Assembly: GCA_900551225.1 (NCBI GenBank)
Contig: URUZ01000242.1
Location: 1 to 8,684 of the forward strand
Source: an uncultured Clostridium sp.
GTDB taxonomy: Bacteria; Bacillota; Clostridia; Lachnospirales; Lachnospiraceae
Direction: 5' to 3'
Length of the DNA stretch: 8,684 bases
This document shows positions 1-5,986 of the stretch, in pieces (position 1 is the first letter of the stretch; each line of letters opens with the position of its first letter). The notes beneath the pieces were generated by a model. That model ran no database searches and had not been told where the DNA came from. It was given only the letters and a program-made list of their open reading frames with translations. The translations under genes and the position numbers were made by a program.

Positions 1-568
1 TCACCGAGAAGCTGGTATCGCAGACAGTAACCGGGTTGCCGAGAAAGGTGTGGGCCACATTGGCCATACCTGCGATCCCATTGTCGCTGTGCAGGGACTG
101 GAATAATTCCTCCCGCTTCTGCTTCAGCAGGGAGTGCTGGAATATGACTTCCTGAACCGCATTGAATACCTCTGCAATGTCCAGGGGTTCCTGAATCCAC
201 AGATAATGAGGGACAGGCAGAACTGGCAGCGGTTCATACGGGCCGATCATCAGAAGGTTCTGCGGGCAGACCGCAGGCAGCCCGGTCCGCGGTGCTGCTG
301 CCTGTGACGGTGGTGCTGCTGCCTGAGACGGTGGTGCTGCTGCCTGGGACGGTGGCGCTGCTGCCTGGGACGGTGGCTCTGCTGCCTGAGGCAGTGGCGG
401 CTGGGAGTACATGATATACAACAGCTTATCCGCATGCTCCGGCGTTTTATCCGAAGCCTCGGTCAGAAAACGGGTGCCTTCGACTTCGGTCCGGGCATTG
501 AATTGCCCCTGTATTTTGATATTAAACCTGTTCTCCAGGTGCTGGACAATATTTCTTAAGTATGCCAT
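1..568 (-). CDS. PucR/CdaR-like transcriptional regulator, N-terminal part (cut by window edge)
   Basis: The frame reads without a stop from the ATG at 568 down to base 1 (189 complete codons), so the C-terminus, including any HTH domain, lies outside the window. The start is supported by GGGAGG at 575-580 on this strand. Residues 1-55 (ending in DKLLYIMY) and 104-189 (NLLMIGPYEP, then VFNAVQEV, then FLGNPVTVCDTSFSV) match, by eye, the layout of clostridial PucR-type regulators. In these a variable N-terminal sensor part precedes a GAF-like segment with an L-GNP-x-x-V-x-D core and a C-terminal PucR HTH. Residues 57-92 are low-complexity repeats of PPSQAAA inserted between these two parts. It is divergent from the reductase operon and so probably controls it, with the substrate or a metabolite as a likely signal. 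The family call rests on pattern recognition because the DNA-binding domain is not visible. Confidence 0.72.
   Translation of the reverse strand, partial: MAYLRNIVQHLENRFNIKIQGQFNARTEVEGTRFLTEASDKTPEHADKLLYIMYSQPPLPQAAEPPSQAAAPPSQAAAPPSQAAAPPSQAAAPRTGLPAVCPQNLLMIGPYEPLPVLPVPHYLWIQEPLDIAEVFNAVQEVIFQHSLLKQKREELFQSLHSDNGIAGMANVAHTFLGNPVTVCDTSFSV
291..400 (-). repeat. 21-bp tandem repeat encoding PPSQAAA heptapeptides
   Basis: Four consecutive 21-bp units lie at 301-321, 322-342, 343-363 and 364-384. They share the plus-strand form cctgNgacggtggYgctgctg with a few substitutions. A half unit precedes them (291-300) and a degenerate unit follows (385-400). Read on the minus strand in the regulator frame they give near-identical PPSQAAA units at about residues 57-92. 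The period is a multiple of three, so copy-number change would alter linker length without a frameshift. Confidence 0.9.
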
Positions 569-580
569 GTATAGCCTCCC

Positions 581-598
581 TTCAGACAAATGTCTGAA
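581..598. promoter_or_regulatory. Perfect 18-bp palindrome just upstream of the regulator ribosome binding site
   Basis: TTCAGACA (581-588) and TGTCTGAA (591-598) are perfect 8-bp inverted arms around AA. The dyad abuts the regulator's ribosome binding site (575-580) and lies downstream of its predicted transcription start. It could be an autoregulatory operator or a leader hairpin on the regulator mRNA. The symmetry is seen directly; the function is inferred. Confidence 0.6.
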
Positions 599-675
599 AA
601 ACAGCGGTTCACTGCCGATGATATCCGACTTAGAACTGGTGCTTGTTAAAAAAATAACTGATATATTTAAGGTAA

Positions 676-704
676 AGTATAGCAGATTTGCGGATACAAG
701 GCAA
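676..704 (-). promoter_or_regulatory. Predicted sigma-70/SigA promoter of the regulator gene
   Basis: On the minus strand TTGCCT (699-704, 4 of 6 to consensus) is followed after exactly 17 bp by TATACT (676-681, 5 of 6). Transcription would start near 669, giving a leader of about 100 nt before the ATG at 568. This is the best promoter match in the divergent region. No experimental support is available. Confidence 0.6.
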
Positions 705-707
705 ATC
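685..707. promoter_or_regulatory. Divergent-region dyad, candidate operator
   Basis: GATTTGC (685-691) and GCAAATC (701-707) are perfect 7-bp inverted arms with a 9-bp spacer. The 23-bp element overlaps the -35 box of the regulator promoter and the candidate -35 of the forward promoter. A protein bound here could control both directions, so this is the likeliest site for the divergent regulator or another local factor. Its sequence differs from the dyad at 581-598. Confidence 0.55.
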
Positions 708-718
708 CAATTTAAAAT
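688..718 (+). promoter_or_regulatory. Weak candidate forward promoter for the reductase genes
   Basis: TTGCGG (688-693) and TAAAAT (713-718) are separated by 19 bp, longer than the 17-bp optimum. The predicted start near 725 would leave a leader of about 20 nt before the ATG at 746. A weak match is what an activator-dependent promoter would show. TTGTTA at 643-648 is an alternative -35 box but lacks a well-spaced -10. Confidence 0.3.
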
Positions 719-732
719 ATGATTCAGACAAC

Positions 733-738
733 AGGAGG
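733..738 (+). promoter_or_regulatory. Ribosome binding site deciding the start at 746
   Basis: A consensus AGGAGG lies 7 bp before ATG 746. The in-frame ATG at 719 has no such site, and it would place this Shine-Dalgarno sequence inside the coding region. Confidence 0.9.
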
Positions 739-745
739 AAGAGAC

Positions 746-1690
746 ATGGCGGTAAAGGTAATGGGGATCACGGCAGGAAGAAAGGACAGCAACAGCGAGA
801 TCCTGTTAAAGGAAGCGCTGATGTACTGTGAGGAGGCCGGCGCAGAGGTGACGATGATCAATCTGAAGGATTATCACATTGAGAGCTGCACGGGATGTAC
901 GTCCTGCACAAGGGGCATGGCCCAGGGCAAACACGTGGGCTGCGTGCTGGATGAGAAGGATGATAAAAAGAAGATCATGGAGGTTATGCTGGCGCAGGAT
1001 GCGGTGATATTTTCAGCGCCCACCTATGACCTGATGCCCAACGCGGAGTATCTGTTATTTGCCCAGAGGAGCCTCAGCTATGAGACGGCATTTCTGGAGA
1101 CCATCGGCGCCATTGAGCACAAGGACAGGGTGGCAGGGCTGATCTGCGCCGGAGGCTCCACCAGGGCGTGGCAGTCCATGGCCCTTGAAGCCATGCAGGC
1201 CACCATGTTTACCACGGATTTGCAGGTGGTGGATATGATTCTGGCCGCCAGGGTTCCGGGCAGGGCCCAGTGCCTGCTGGACGATGAACTGATGGCCCGG
1301 GCGGCTAAAATGGGTGAGAACATTATGACAGCCGTCAACACGCCGGCTCCGGAGCGGAAATGGCTGGGGGATGAGGATATGGGCTGGTGTCCCAACTGCC
1401 ACTCCAACGCCCTGGTGCTGGGGGAACCTCAGTGGGACGGGCTGCATTACCCCGTGGAATGTCAGGTCTGCGGCGCAGGCGGCAGCCTTAAACAGGCAGA
1501 GAATGGGAAATGGAAATTCATCATCCAGAAGGACGGATATCTGAAGGACCGCACAACCGTCACGGGGAGAGCCAGACATCTGGAGGAGATCGGGCACACA
1601 GAAGGAGGCTTCTATGCAGACCCTGAGAACCTGAAAACCGTGCAGGAGAAACTGCAGAAATACAAAAATAAGCAGTTTAAAGGGGTCTGA
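746..1690 (+). CDS. Iron-sulfur flavoprotein / NAD(P)H-dependent FMN reductase-like protein with C-terminal Cys4 knuckle
   Basis: This is a 314-residue soluble protein. The N-terminal ~190 residues follow the flavodoxin-like FMN_red fold: a first beta strand and phosphate loop (VMGITAGRKDSNSE, residues 5-18), and a SAPTYDLMPN segment near 95-105 typical of the FMN-contacting loop. Residues C48, C51, C54 and C66 (C-x2-C-x2-C-x11-C) match the compact cysteine motif that binds [4Fe-4S] in archaeal and clostridial iron-sulfur flavoproteins, though the last spacing is longer than the usual 4-7. The C-terminal extension carries C215-x2-C218 and C239-x2-C242, a zinc-ribbon or rubredoxin-like knuckle. 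The likely role is electron transfer or provision of reduced flavin to the downstream flavoenzymes. A direct reductase role on a xenobiotic or quinone is possible. The start is chosen from the AGGAGG at 733-738. It is the first gene after the divergent regulator and is separated from the next by 149 bp. Confidence 0.8.
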   Translation: MAVKVMGITAGRKDSNSEILLKEALMYCEEAGAEVTMINLKDYHIESCTGCTSCTRGMAQGKHVGCVLDEKDDKKKIMEVMLAQDAVIFSAPTYDLMPNAEYLLFAQRSLSYETAFLETIGAIEHKDRVAGLICAGGSTRAWQSMALEAMQATMFTTDLQVVDMILAARVPGRAQCLLDDELMARAAKMGENIMTAVNTPAPERKWLGDEDMGWCPNCHSNALVLGEPQWDGLHYPVECQVCGAGGSLKQAENGKWKFIIQKDGYLKDRTTVTGRARHLEEIGHTEGGFYADPENLKTVQEKLQKYKNKQFKGV

Positions 1691-1698
1691 CACAGCCC

Positions 1699-1716
1699 TT
1701 TGTGTTTCGGCACAAA
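1699..1716 (+). other. UUCG-type RNA hairpin in the gap after the flavoprotein gene
   Basis: TTTGTG (1699-1704) pairs with CACAAA (1711-1716). The loop TTTCGG can close further with a U-G pair around a UUCG tetraloop, a stable RNA loop. It begins 9 nt after the stop codon. No U-tract follows (the next bases are AAATTAAAG), so it does not look like an intrinsic terminator. It may mark a processing site or protect a 3' end. Confidence 0.45.
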
Positions 1717-1726
1717 AATTAAAGAC

Positions 1727-1741
1727 TATTTCCCGGAAATA
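1727..1741. promoter_or_regulatory. Perfect 15-bp palindrome, candidate operator upstream of the OYE gene
   Basis: TATTTCC (1727-1733) and GGAAATA (1735-1741) are perfect 7-bp arms around one central C. The centre is about 46 bp upstream of the TATAAT at 1780, a usual position for an activator site. It shares no obvious sequence with the two dyads in the divergent region. Confidence 0.45.
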
Positions 1742-1756
1742 TAAGGGGCAGGCATG

Positions 1757-1796
1757 ATGTTAAGGGATTGTCAATTCATTATAATTTGAATCAGAT
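1757..1796 (+). promoter_or_regulatory. Possible internal promoter before the OYE-type reductase
   Basis: A perfect TATAAT lies at 1780-1785, but the hexamer 17 bp upstream (ATGTTA, 1757-1762) matches the -35 consensus at only three positions. Alternatively TTGTCA (1768-1773, 5 of 6) is followed after 17 bp by the poor TCAGAT (1791-1796). Either arrangement would start transcription near 1792-1803, ahead of the ATG at 1840. A good half-site with a poor partner suggests an activated promoter or chance in AT-rich DNA. Confidence 0.35.
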
Positions 1797-1839
1797 GAAA
1801 GATAAAAAGAATCACGGATTCTGAGGAGAAGGAGAGATC

Positions 1840-3855
1840 ATGAGTAAATTCAAACATCTGGAAAGCCCTATGACAATTCGGGGGAAGGTCTACAAAAACC
1901 GTCTGATCGCAGCGCCCACCCTGTTTGCCCATTCTGTATTTTTTCTGCCGGAGATTGCTGAAAATGTATACCGGATGGTGGAGAACCGGGCAAAAGGCGG
2001 ATTTGCGGCCGTGTCAACAGGAGAGCTTCCCGTTAATAACGAAGAGGGAACCACACTGTTTATGGAGCGCGGGATTGACATGGATGATTATGAGGGGGAG
2101 GACTTTAAGAAGGTAAAGGAATATGCGGACCGGATTAAAAAGCACGGCGCTCTTGCCTATCTTGAATTCTCTCATGAGGGTGCTGTGGCTGAGACAAAAG
2201 CCCCCTATGTTCCCTGGGGGCCGGATGCCTATGTGCGGGAGGACGGCGTACAGGTGTATGCGCTGAATCTGGGGATGATGGAGAAGATCTGCAATGATTA
2301 CCGCAAAATCGCCAGGTTTGCAAAGGCCTGCGGGTTTGACGGCGTGCTGCTCCACGGCGGACATGGGTTTAATATTCAGCAGTTTGTATCACCCTGGACC
2401 AACCACCGGACAGATGAGTTTGGCGGCACCGTGGAGAACCGGGCCAGATTCCCCAAGATGATCCTGGAAGCCGTCCGGGACGGCATCGGTGAAGACATGA
2501 TTCTGGAGTTTCGCATGTCGGCGGAGGATGGCGTGGAGAACGGAATGAAAATCGACGATATGGTGGCATTCTGTAAAGAGATCGACGGAATGGCTGATAT
2601 CATCCACGTTTCCAACGGCCTGAAATGGGCGGGCAACCAGACCCAGACATTTTCAGATTTCTTTGACAGGCACGGAGTCAATGTGGAGCATGGGGCTAAA
2701 GTCAAGGCAGCGGTCACAAAGTCCAAGGTGGCTGTGATCGGCGGAATCAATGATCCGGCCTTTGCTGACCAGGTGATTGCAGAGGGAAAGGCAGATTTTA
2801 TTGAGCTGGGACGCCAGGGTTTTGCAGACCCGGAATTCCCCAACAAGGCATTTTCCGGAAGAGAGGAGGATATACGCAAGTGTGTCAGATGCTTCTCCTG
2901 TTATCCCGGCTTCTGCGAGCACAGGACAGATGTGCCGCTGTGGGAAAAGGGGCTTTCAAAAGAGGAGGTTGGCCGGATCTACAGCCCGGCATCCATGGGG
3001 CGCTGTGCAATTAACCCCAATTCCGGGTTTGGCTGGTATGAGGACCGCCATCCGTATCCCAGGGAAAGTAAAAAGGTGCTGGTGGCAGGCGGCGGCGTGG
3101 GCGGCCTTCAGGCGGCCATTACCGCGGTGAAGCGCGGTCACAGGGTAACTCTGTTAGAAAAGACCGGGGAGCTTGGCGGCGTGATCAATTTCACGGACCA
3201 TGACGAGGACAAAACAGATCTCAGAAACTTTAAAAATCTTCTGATCCGTGAGGCAAAAGAGAGCGGGGCAGAGATCCGCATGAACACAGCCTGTACCAGG
3301 GAAATCATTGAAGCCTTAAAACCGGACGCCGTGATCATAGCGGTAGGAGCCCATCCGGCCAAACCGCCCATCAAGGGCATCCATAAGGCCATGAACGCAT
3401 TGGAGGCCTATCACAACATAGACCGGCTGGGAAAACGTGTGGTCCTTGCAGGCGGCGGCCTGGTGGGATGTGAAGTGGGCCTGCACCTGGCCAACCATGG
3501 CCATGAGGTGACTGTGGTCGAGATGCAGAACATGATGGCTTTTGAGACATTTGGATATTACCGCAATGCGCTTCTGGATGAGATGGATAAACGTGGTCTG
3601 AAGCAGATGTTAAATACAAAGGTGCTGGAGTTTACAGACGAAGGGATTCTGGCGGAGACGGAGGGCCGGGTACAGCTGATTCCGGCGGATTCCTGTGTAT
3701 ATTCCATGGGCATGAAGGCTGACCAGGAGGCGGTGGAAGAGATTCGGAAGATGGCCGGGGATATTAAGACCTATGTTGTGGGAGACTGCGGCAGAGCCGG
3801 AAAAGTGGGGGATGCCGTCCACGGCGGATACGAGGCAGCTATTGACATTGTATAA
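1840..3855 (+). CDS. Old Yellow Enzyme/2,4-dienoyl-CoA reductase-type Fe-S flavoenzyme (BaiCD/enoate reductase-like ene-reductase)
   Basis: This 671-residue protein has the full three-part layout of FadH, enoate reductase, BaiCD/BaiH and daidzein reductase. An FMN TIM barrel spans residues ~1-345, with KNRLIAAPT near 19-27 and the family signature around H172-GG-H175 followed by QQFVSPWTNHRTDEFGG. Cysteines C348, C351, C354, C359 and C389 form the [4Fe-4S] region. An FAD module follows (GGGVGG at 417-422), and a nested NAD(P)H module has GGGLVG at 538-543 with an acidic strand end (VVEM), favouring NADH. A closing VVGD motif sits near the C-terminus. Proteins of this family reduce an activated C=C bond next to a carbonyl, with hydride passing NAD(P)H-FAD-[4Fe-4S]-FMN-substrate. 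A good Shine-Dalgarno (GAGGAGAAGGAG) precedes the ATG. Only 42 bp separate it from the next gene. The substrate cannot be assigned: bile acid, steroid, flavonoid and cinnamate reductases all share this layout. Confidence 0.9.
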   Translation: MSKFKHLESPMTIRGKVYKNRLIAAPTLFAHSVFFLPEIAENVYRMVENRAKGGFAAVSTGELPVNNEEGTTLFMERGIDMDDYEGEDFKKVKEYADRIKKHGALAYLEFSHEGAVAETKAPYVPWGPDAYVREDGVQVYALNLGMMEKICNDYRKIARFAKACGFDGVLLHGGHGFNIQQFVSPWTNHRTDEFGGTVENRARFPKMILEAVRDGIGEDMILEFRMSAEDGVENGMKIDDMVAFCKEIDGMADIIHVSNGLKWAGNQTQTFSDFFDRHGVNVEHGAKVKAAVTKSKVAVIGGINDPAFADQVIAEGKADFIELGRQGFADPEFPNKAFSGREEDIRKCVRCFSCYPGFCEHRTDVPLWEKGLSKEEVGRIYSPASMGRCAINPNSGFGWYEDRHPYPRESKKVLVAGGGVGGLQAAITAVKRGHRVTLLEKTGELGGVINFTDHDEDKTDLRNFKNLLIREAKESGAEIRMNTACTREIIEALKPDAVIIAVGAHPAKPPIKGIHKAMNALEAYHNIDRLGKRVVLAGGGLVGCEVGLHLANHGHEVTVVEMQNMMAFETFGYYRNALLDEMDKRGLKQMLNTKVLEFTDEGILAETEGRVQLIPADSCVYSMGMKADQEAVEEIRKMAGDIKTYVVGDCGRAGKVGDAVHGGYEAAIDIV

Positions 3856-3897
3856 TAGGCCGCATGATTTATATGGGCGGCGGACAGGGGGAAATAT

Positions 3898-4440
3898 ATG
3901 AGTGAGAGAATGAAGATAAAAATGGTGCAGAGCTTAACGGGCGCGGTGGTGCTGACAGTCCTTATGCAGGTCTTTGCCGCAGCCGGCTTTGGGCAGTATA
4001 TCTGGATGTTGTTTTTCCCATTGCTGTTATTTTTTGCATTGGGAGCTGATTTTAAAAAGATTCCCAGCATGGTGGTCTGCTATATCTGCGGGGTTTTATG
4101 GGCATTTGTGAATGGGATGGTGCAGGGGGTATTCGCAGCCTTTGCATCGGAAATGGTGGTAAATGTTGTGCCCACAATCATCATCATTTTCCTGGTACTT
4201 ACAATCCATGAAGGATTTCTGGCAAAAACAATCTTTGGAAACATACCCTGCCTGTTCCTTGGCATGTGCACCACCTTTTTCGTATTTATGCTGGGCGTTG
4301 ACCTGACGCCGGTACACCTGATCGGATTTTTCCTGTACGGGATTCTGCTCAGCGTAGTGCTGGTGATGTCGGGTATGGGGATCTGCTCAGCGGTATTTGG
4401 AAAAGAAAAGGCTTTTAAGGCCATTACCGGTCAGGAATAA
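3898..4440 (+). CDS. Small integral membrane protein, DUF1097-like
   Basis: This 180-residue, strongly hydrophobic protein has five or six membrane-spanning stretches (about residues 12-30, 33-49, 58-81, 87-104, 112-132 and 138-161), a short basic N-terminus and a basic C-terminal end (FGKEKAFKAITGQ). Size, segment spacing and the glycine-rich 'CGVLWAFVNG' region resemble the DUF1097 family of inner-membrane proteins (e.g. E. coli YcdZ), whose function is unknown. That assignment is by eye. AGGGGG at 3886-3891 supports the ATG at 3898; Met5 is an alternative start. It lies 42 bp after the OYE gene and 31 bp before the FAD enzyme, so it is co-transcribed with soluble reductases. It may move substrate or product, or anchor the enzymes at the membrane. 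It has no transporter signature that I recognise. Confidence 0.75.
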   Translation: MSERMKIKMVQSLTGAVVLTVLMQVFAAAGFGQYIWMLFFPLLLFFALGADFKKIPSMVVCYICGVLWAFVNGMVQGVFAAFASEMVVNVVPTIIIIFLVLTIHEGFLAKTIFGNIPCLFLGMCTTFFVFMLGVDLTPVHLIGFFLYGILLSVVLVMSGMGICSAVFGKEKAFKAITGQE

Positions 4441-4459
4441 AATACAACTACAAGAAAAT

Positions 4460-4465
4460 GGAGGA
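4460..4465 (+). promoter_or_regulatory. Ribosome binding site deciding the start at 4472
   Basis: GGAGGA lies 6 bp before ATG 4472. The open frame extends upstream to an ATG at 4397, but that start overlaps the preceding gene by 44 bp, has no comparable site, and adds 25 residues ahead of the FAD-binding strand, where family members normally begin. Confidence 0.85.
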
Positions 4466-4471
4466 ACAATC

Positions 4472-5959
4472 ATGAAGAAGATGGAGACAGATGTTATTGT
4501 GGTGGCTGCCGGGCTTTCCGGCCTTGCGGCAGGTATAGCGGCAGCGGAAAACGGAGCCGGGGTGCTGATATTTGAAAAGTCCAACACCACAGGCGGCGCG
4601 GCCAATATGGGCATGGGGCCCCTGGGCGTGGGTTCCAGGATTCAGCGGGACCACATGATTTCCCTGACGCCGGGCGAGGCGTTCCGCAAGCACATGTATT
4701 TCACCCACTACAGGGTGGATGCGCGGATGGTCCGGGACTATTATTTCAAATCAGGGGAGACCATTGACTGGCTGATGGATATGGGCGTGGAATTTGCAGG
4801 GGTGCAGAGGGCGTTCAGCGCGCCGGAGGATACCAGGGCATATTCCGACGGCGAGTTCACATGGCATGTGTGCAAGCCTGAGGGCGGCGGCATTCCAGGC
4901 CCCCGGGCGGCCACTGCCATGACGAAGAAGATGACCGAGCGGGCCAGGGAGCTGGGCGTGGAGTTCCTGATGGAGACACCTGTTTATAAGGTCCTTATGG
5001 AGAACGGCCGCGCGGCGGGTGTTCTGGCCAGGGACAAAGACGGGGAGGAGATCGAGGCAAGGGCAAAATCAGTGATTCTCGCCACAGGCGGCTTCGGCGA
5101 TAACCCGGCCATGATTAAGGATGAGACGGGTTATGAGTTCGGCAAAACCATTTTCAACTTTGCCATTCCCGGCATGAAGGGGGACGGCCTGAAGATGGCG
5201 TGGGAGGCAGGCGCAGGCAAAGAGCCTTGCGGAATGGAGCTGATGTACCAGCTTCCCGACAACATGAACCATTTCATTCTGGACGGCGCATTCCGCCAGC
5301 CCTGCCTGTGGGTGAACAGGAACGGACAGAGGTTTATGCCGGAGGACCAGATCGGCAATACAACATTTACGGGAAATGCAATCACAGTGCAGCCGGGCAG
5401 CGTGGCCTACTCCATCTTTGACAGCAAGCTGCTGAAAAAGTACAAAAAGAGAGGCCCGGACATTGTATCCCACGTACACCCCCACGATCTGTACGACCAC
5501 TTTGATGAGCAGTGGGAGAGGGACCTGGCGGAGGGCTATGAGCCTATCGCACAGGCTGACACCATAGAGGAGCTGGCTGAAAAAGCGGGGATCGATCCCG
5601 AGGGGCTGGCCGCTCAGATCGAAGAGTATAACGAGATGTGCGAGGCCGGATTCGACGAGCTTTTTGAGAAAGACAGGCATTACATGCAGCCCATCGCGAA
5701 AGCGCCCTTTTACTGCTGCCGTCAGAATGTAGGCGCATACGGCTCCCTGGGCGGCGTCAAGATCAACCATAAGACCCAGGCCATGACCCAGGAGGCAAGG
5801 GTGATTCCCGGCCTGTACTGTGTGGGAACCGACGCTTGCAACATTTTCGGGGACAGCTACCCATTTATCCTTTCGGGCAACACCATGGGATTCTGCCTGA
5901 ACAGCGGGCGCATTGCCGGTGAAAATGCGGCGGCAGAGCTGGATGACTTTGAATATTAA
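4472..5959 (+). CDS. Fumarate reductase-type FAD-dependent oxidoreductase, cytoplasmic
   Basis: This 495-residue protein belongs to the FAD_binding_2 superfamily (fumarate, urocanate and 3-ketosteroid oxidoreductases). The N-terminus has the Rossmann strand DVIVV, then A12-A13-G14-L15-S16-G17, and the ribose-binding acid E35. So the usual GxGxxG has Ala at its first Gly. Other family landmarks are a TGGAANMGMG loop (~40-49), ATGGFGDNP (~206-214), VNRNGQRFMPED (~282-293) and the C-terminal FAD cap GLYCVGTDACNIFGDSYP (447-464), followed by SGNTMGF. No Tat or Sec signal and no covalent-flavin domain is present, so it is soluble and must receive electrons inside the cell. It probably reduces (or dehydrogenates) a C-C bond or removes a substituent on the same compound as the OYE enzyme. 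Comparable partners in known pathways include tetrahydrodaidzein reductase and the BaiJ/BaiP flavoproteins. The substrate is unassigned. Confidence 0.87.
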   Translation: MKKMETDVIVVAAGLSGLAAGIAAAENGAGVLIFEKSNTTGGAANMGMGPLGVGSRIQRDHMISLTPGEAFRKHMYFTHYRVDARMVRDYYFKSGETIDWLMDMGVEFAGVQRAFSAPEDTRAYSDGEFTWHVCKPEGGGIPGPRAATAMTKKMTERARELGVEFLMETPVYKVLMENGRAAGVLARDKDGEEIEARAKSVILATGGFGDNPAMIKDETGYEFGKTIFNFAIPGMKGDGLKMAWEAGAGKEPCGMELMYQLPDNMNHFILDGAFRQPCLWVNRNGQRFMPEDQIGNTTFTGNAITVQPGSVAYSIFDSKLLKKYKKRGPDIVSHVHPHDLYDHFDEQWERDLAEGYEPIAQADTIEELAEKAGIDPEGLAAQIEEYNEMCEAGFDELFEKDRHYMQPIAKAPFYCCRQNVGAYGSLGGVKINHKTQAMTQEARVIPGLYCVGTDACNIFGDSYPFILSGNTMGFCLNSGRIAGENAAAELDDFEY

Positions 5960-5986
5960 GATTCATGTCAGGACAGGAGTGAAACA

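Noticed and set aside
291..400. Tandem repeats as a CRISPR array
   Set aside because: The units are directly contiguous without spacers, are in frame within a coding region, and encode a regular heptapeptide.
250..722. Open frames at 250-435 (minus) and 411-722 (plus) as genes
   Set aside because: Both overlap the regulator coding region in other frames. The first is an Arg/Gln/His low-complexity translation of the 21-bp repeat, and the second runs antisense through the regulator start and promoter without a recognisable product.
719..745. Upstream ATG at 719 as start of the first operon gene
   Set aside because: It has no ribosome binding site, and the AGGAGG at 733-738 is ideally placed for ATG 746, where the flavodoxin-like fold begins.
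1055..1693. Long minus-strand open frame antisense to the flavoprotein gene, and similar ones under the other genes
   Set aside because: These are shadow frames of high-GC coding DNA. The plus-strand proteins show clear family motifs throughout, while the antisense translations show none.
1699..1725. Hairpin after the first operon gene as a Rho-independent terminator
   Set aside because: The stem is short and AT-rich and is followed by A-rich sequence, not a U-tract.
1705..1725. Possible sigma-54 promoter (GGCAC element at 1709)
   Set aside because: There is no GC at the -12 position with correct spacing, and no sigma-54 activator is seen.
3859..3880. Inverted GCCGC/GCGGC between the OYE and membrane-protein genes
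   Set aside because: The five-bp arms with a 12-bp loop in GC-rich DNA are too weak, and no U-tract follows.
4397..4471. Upstream ATG at 4397 as start of the FAD oxidoreductase
   Set aside because: It overlaps the membrane-protein gene by 44 bp, adds a basic non-family stretch before the FAD strand, and lacks a good ribosome binding site. GGAGGA before ATG 4472 is better.
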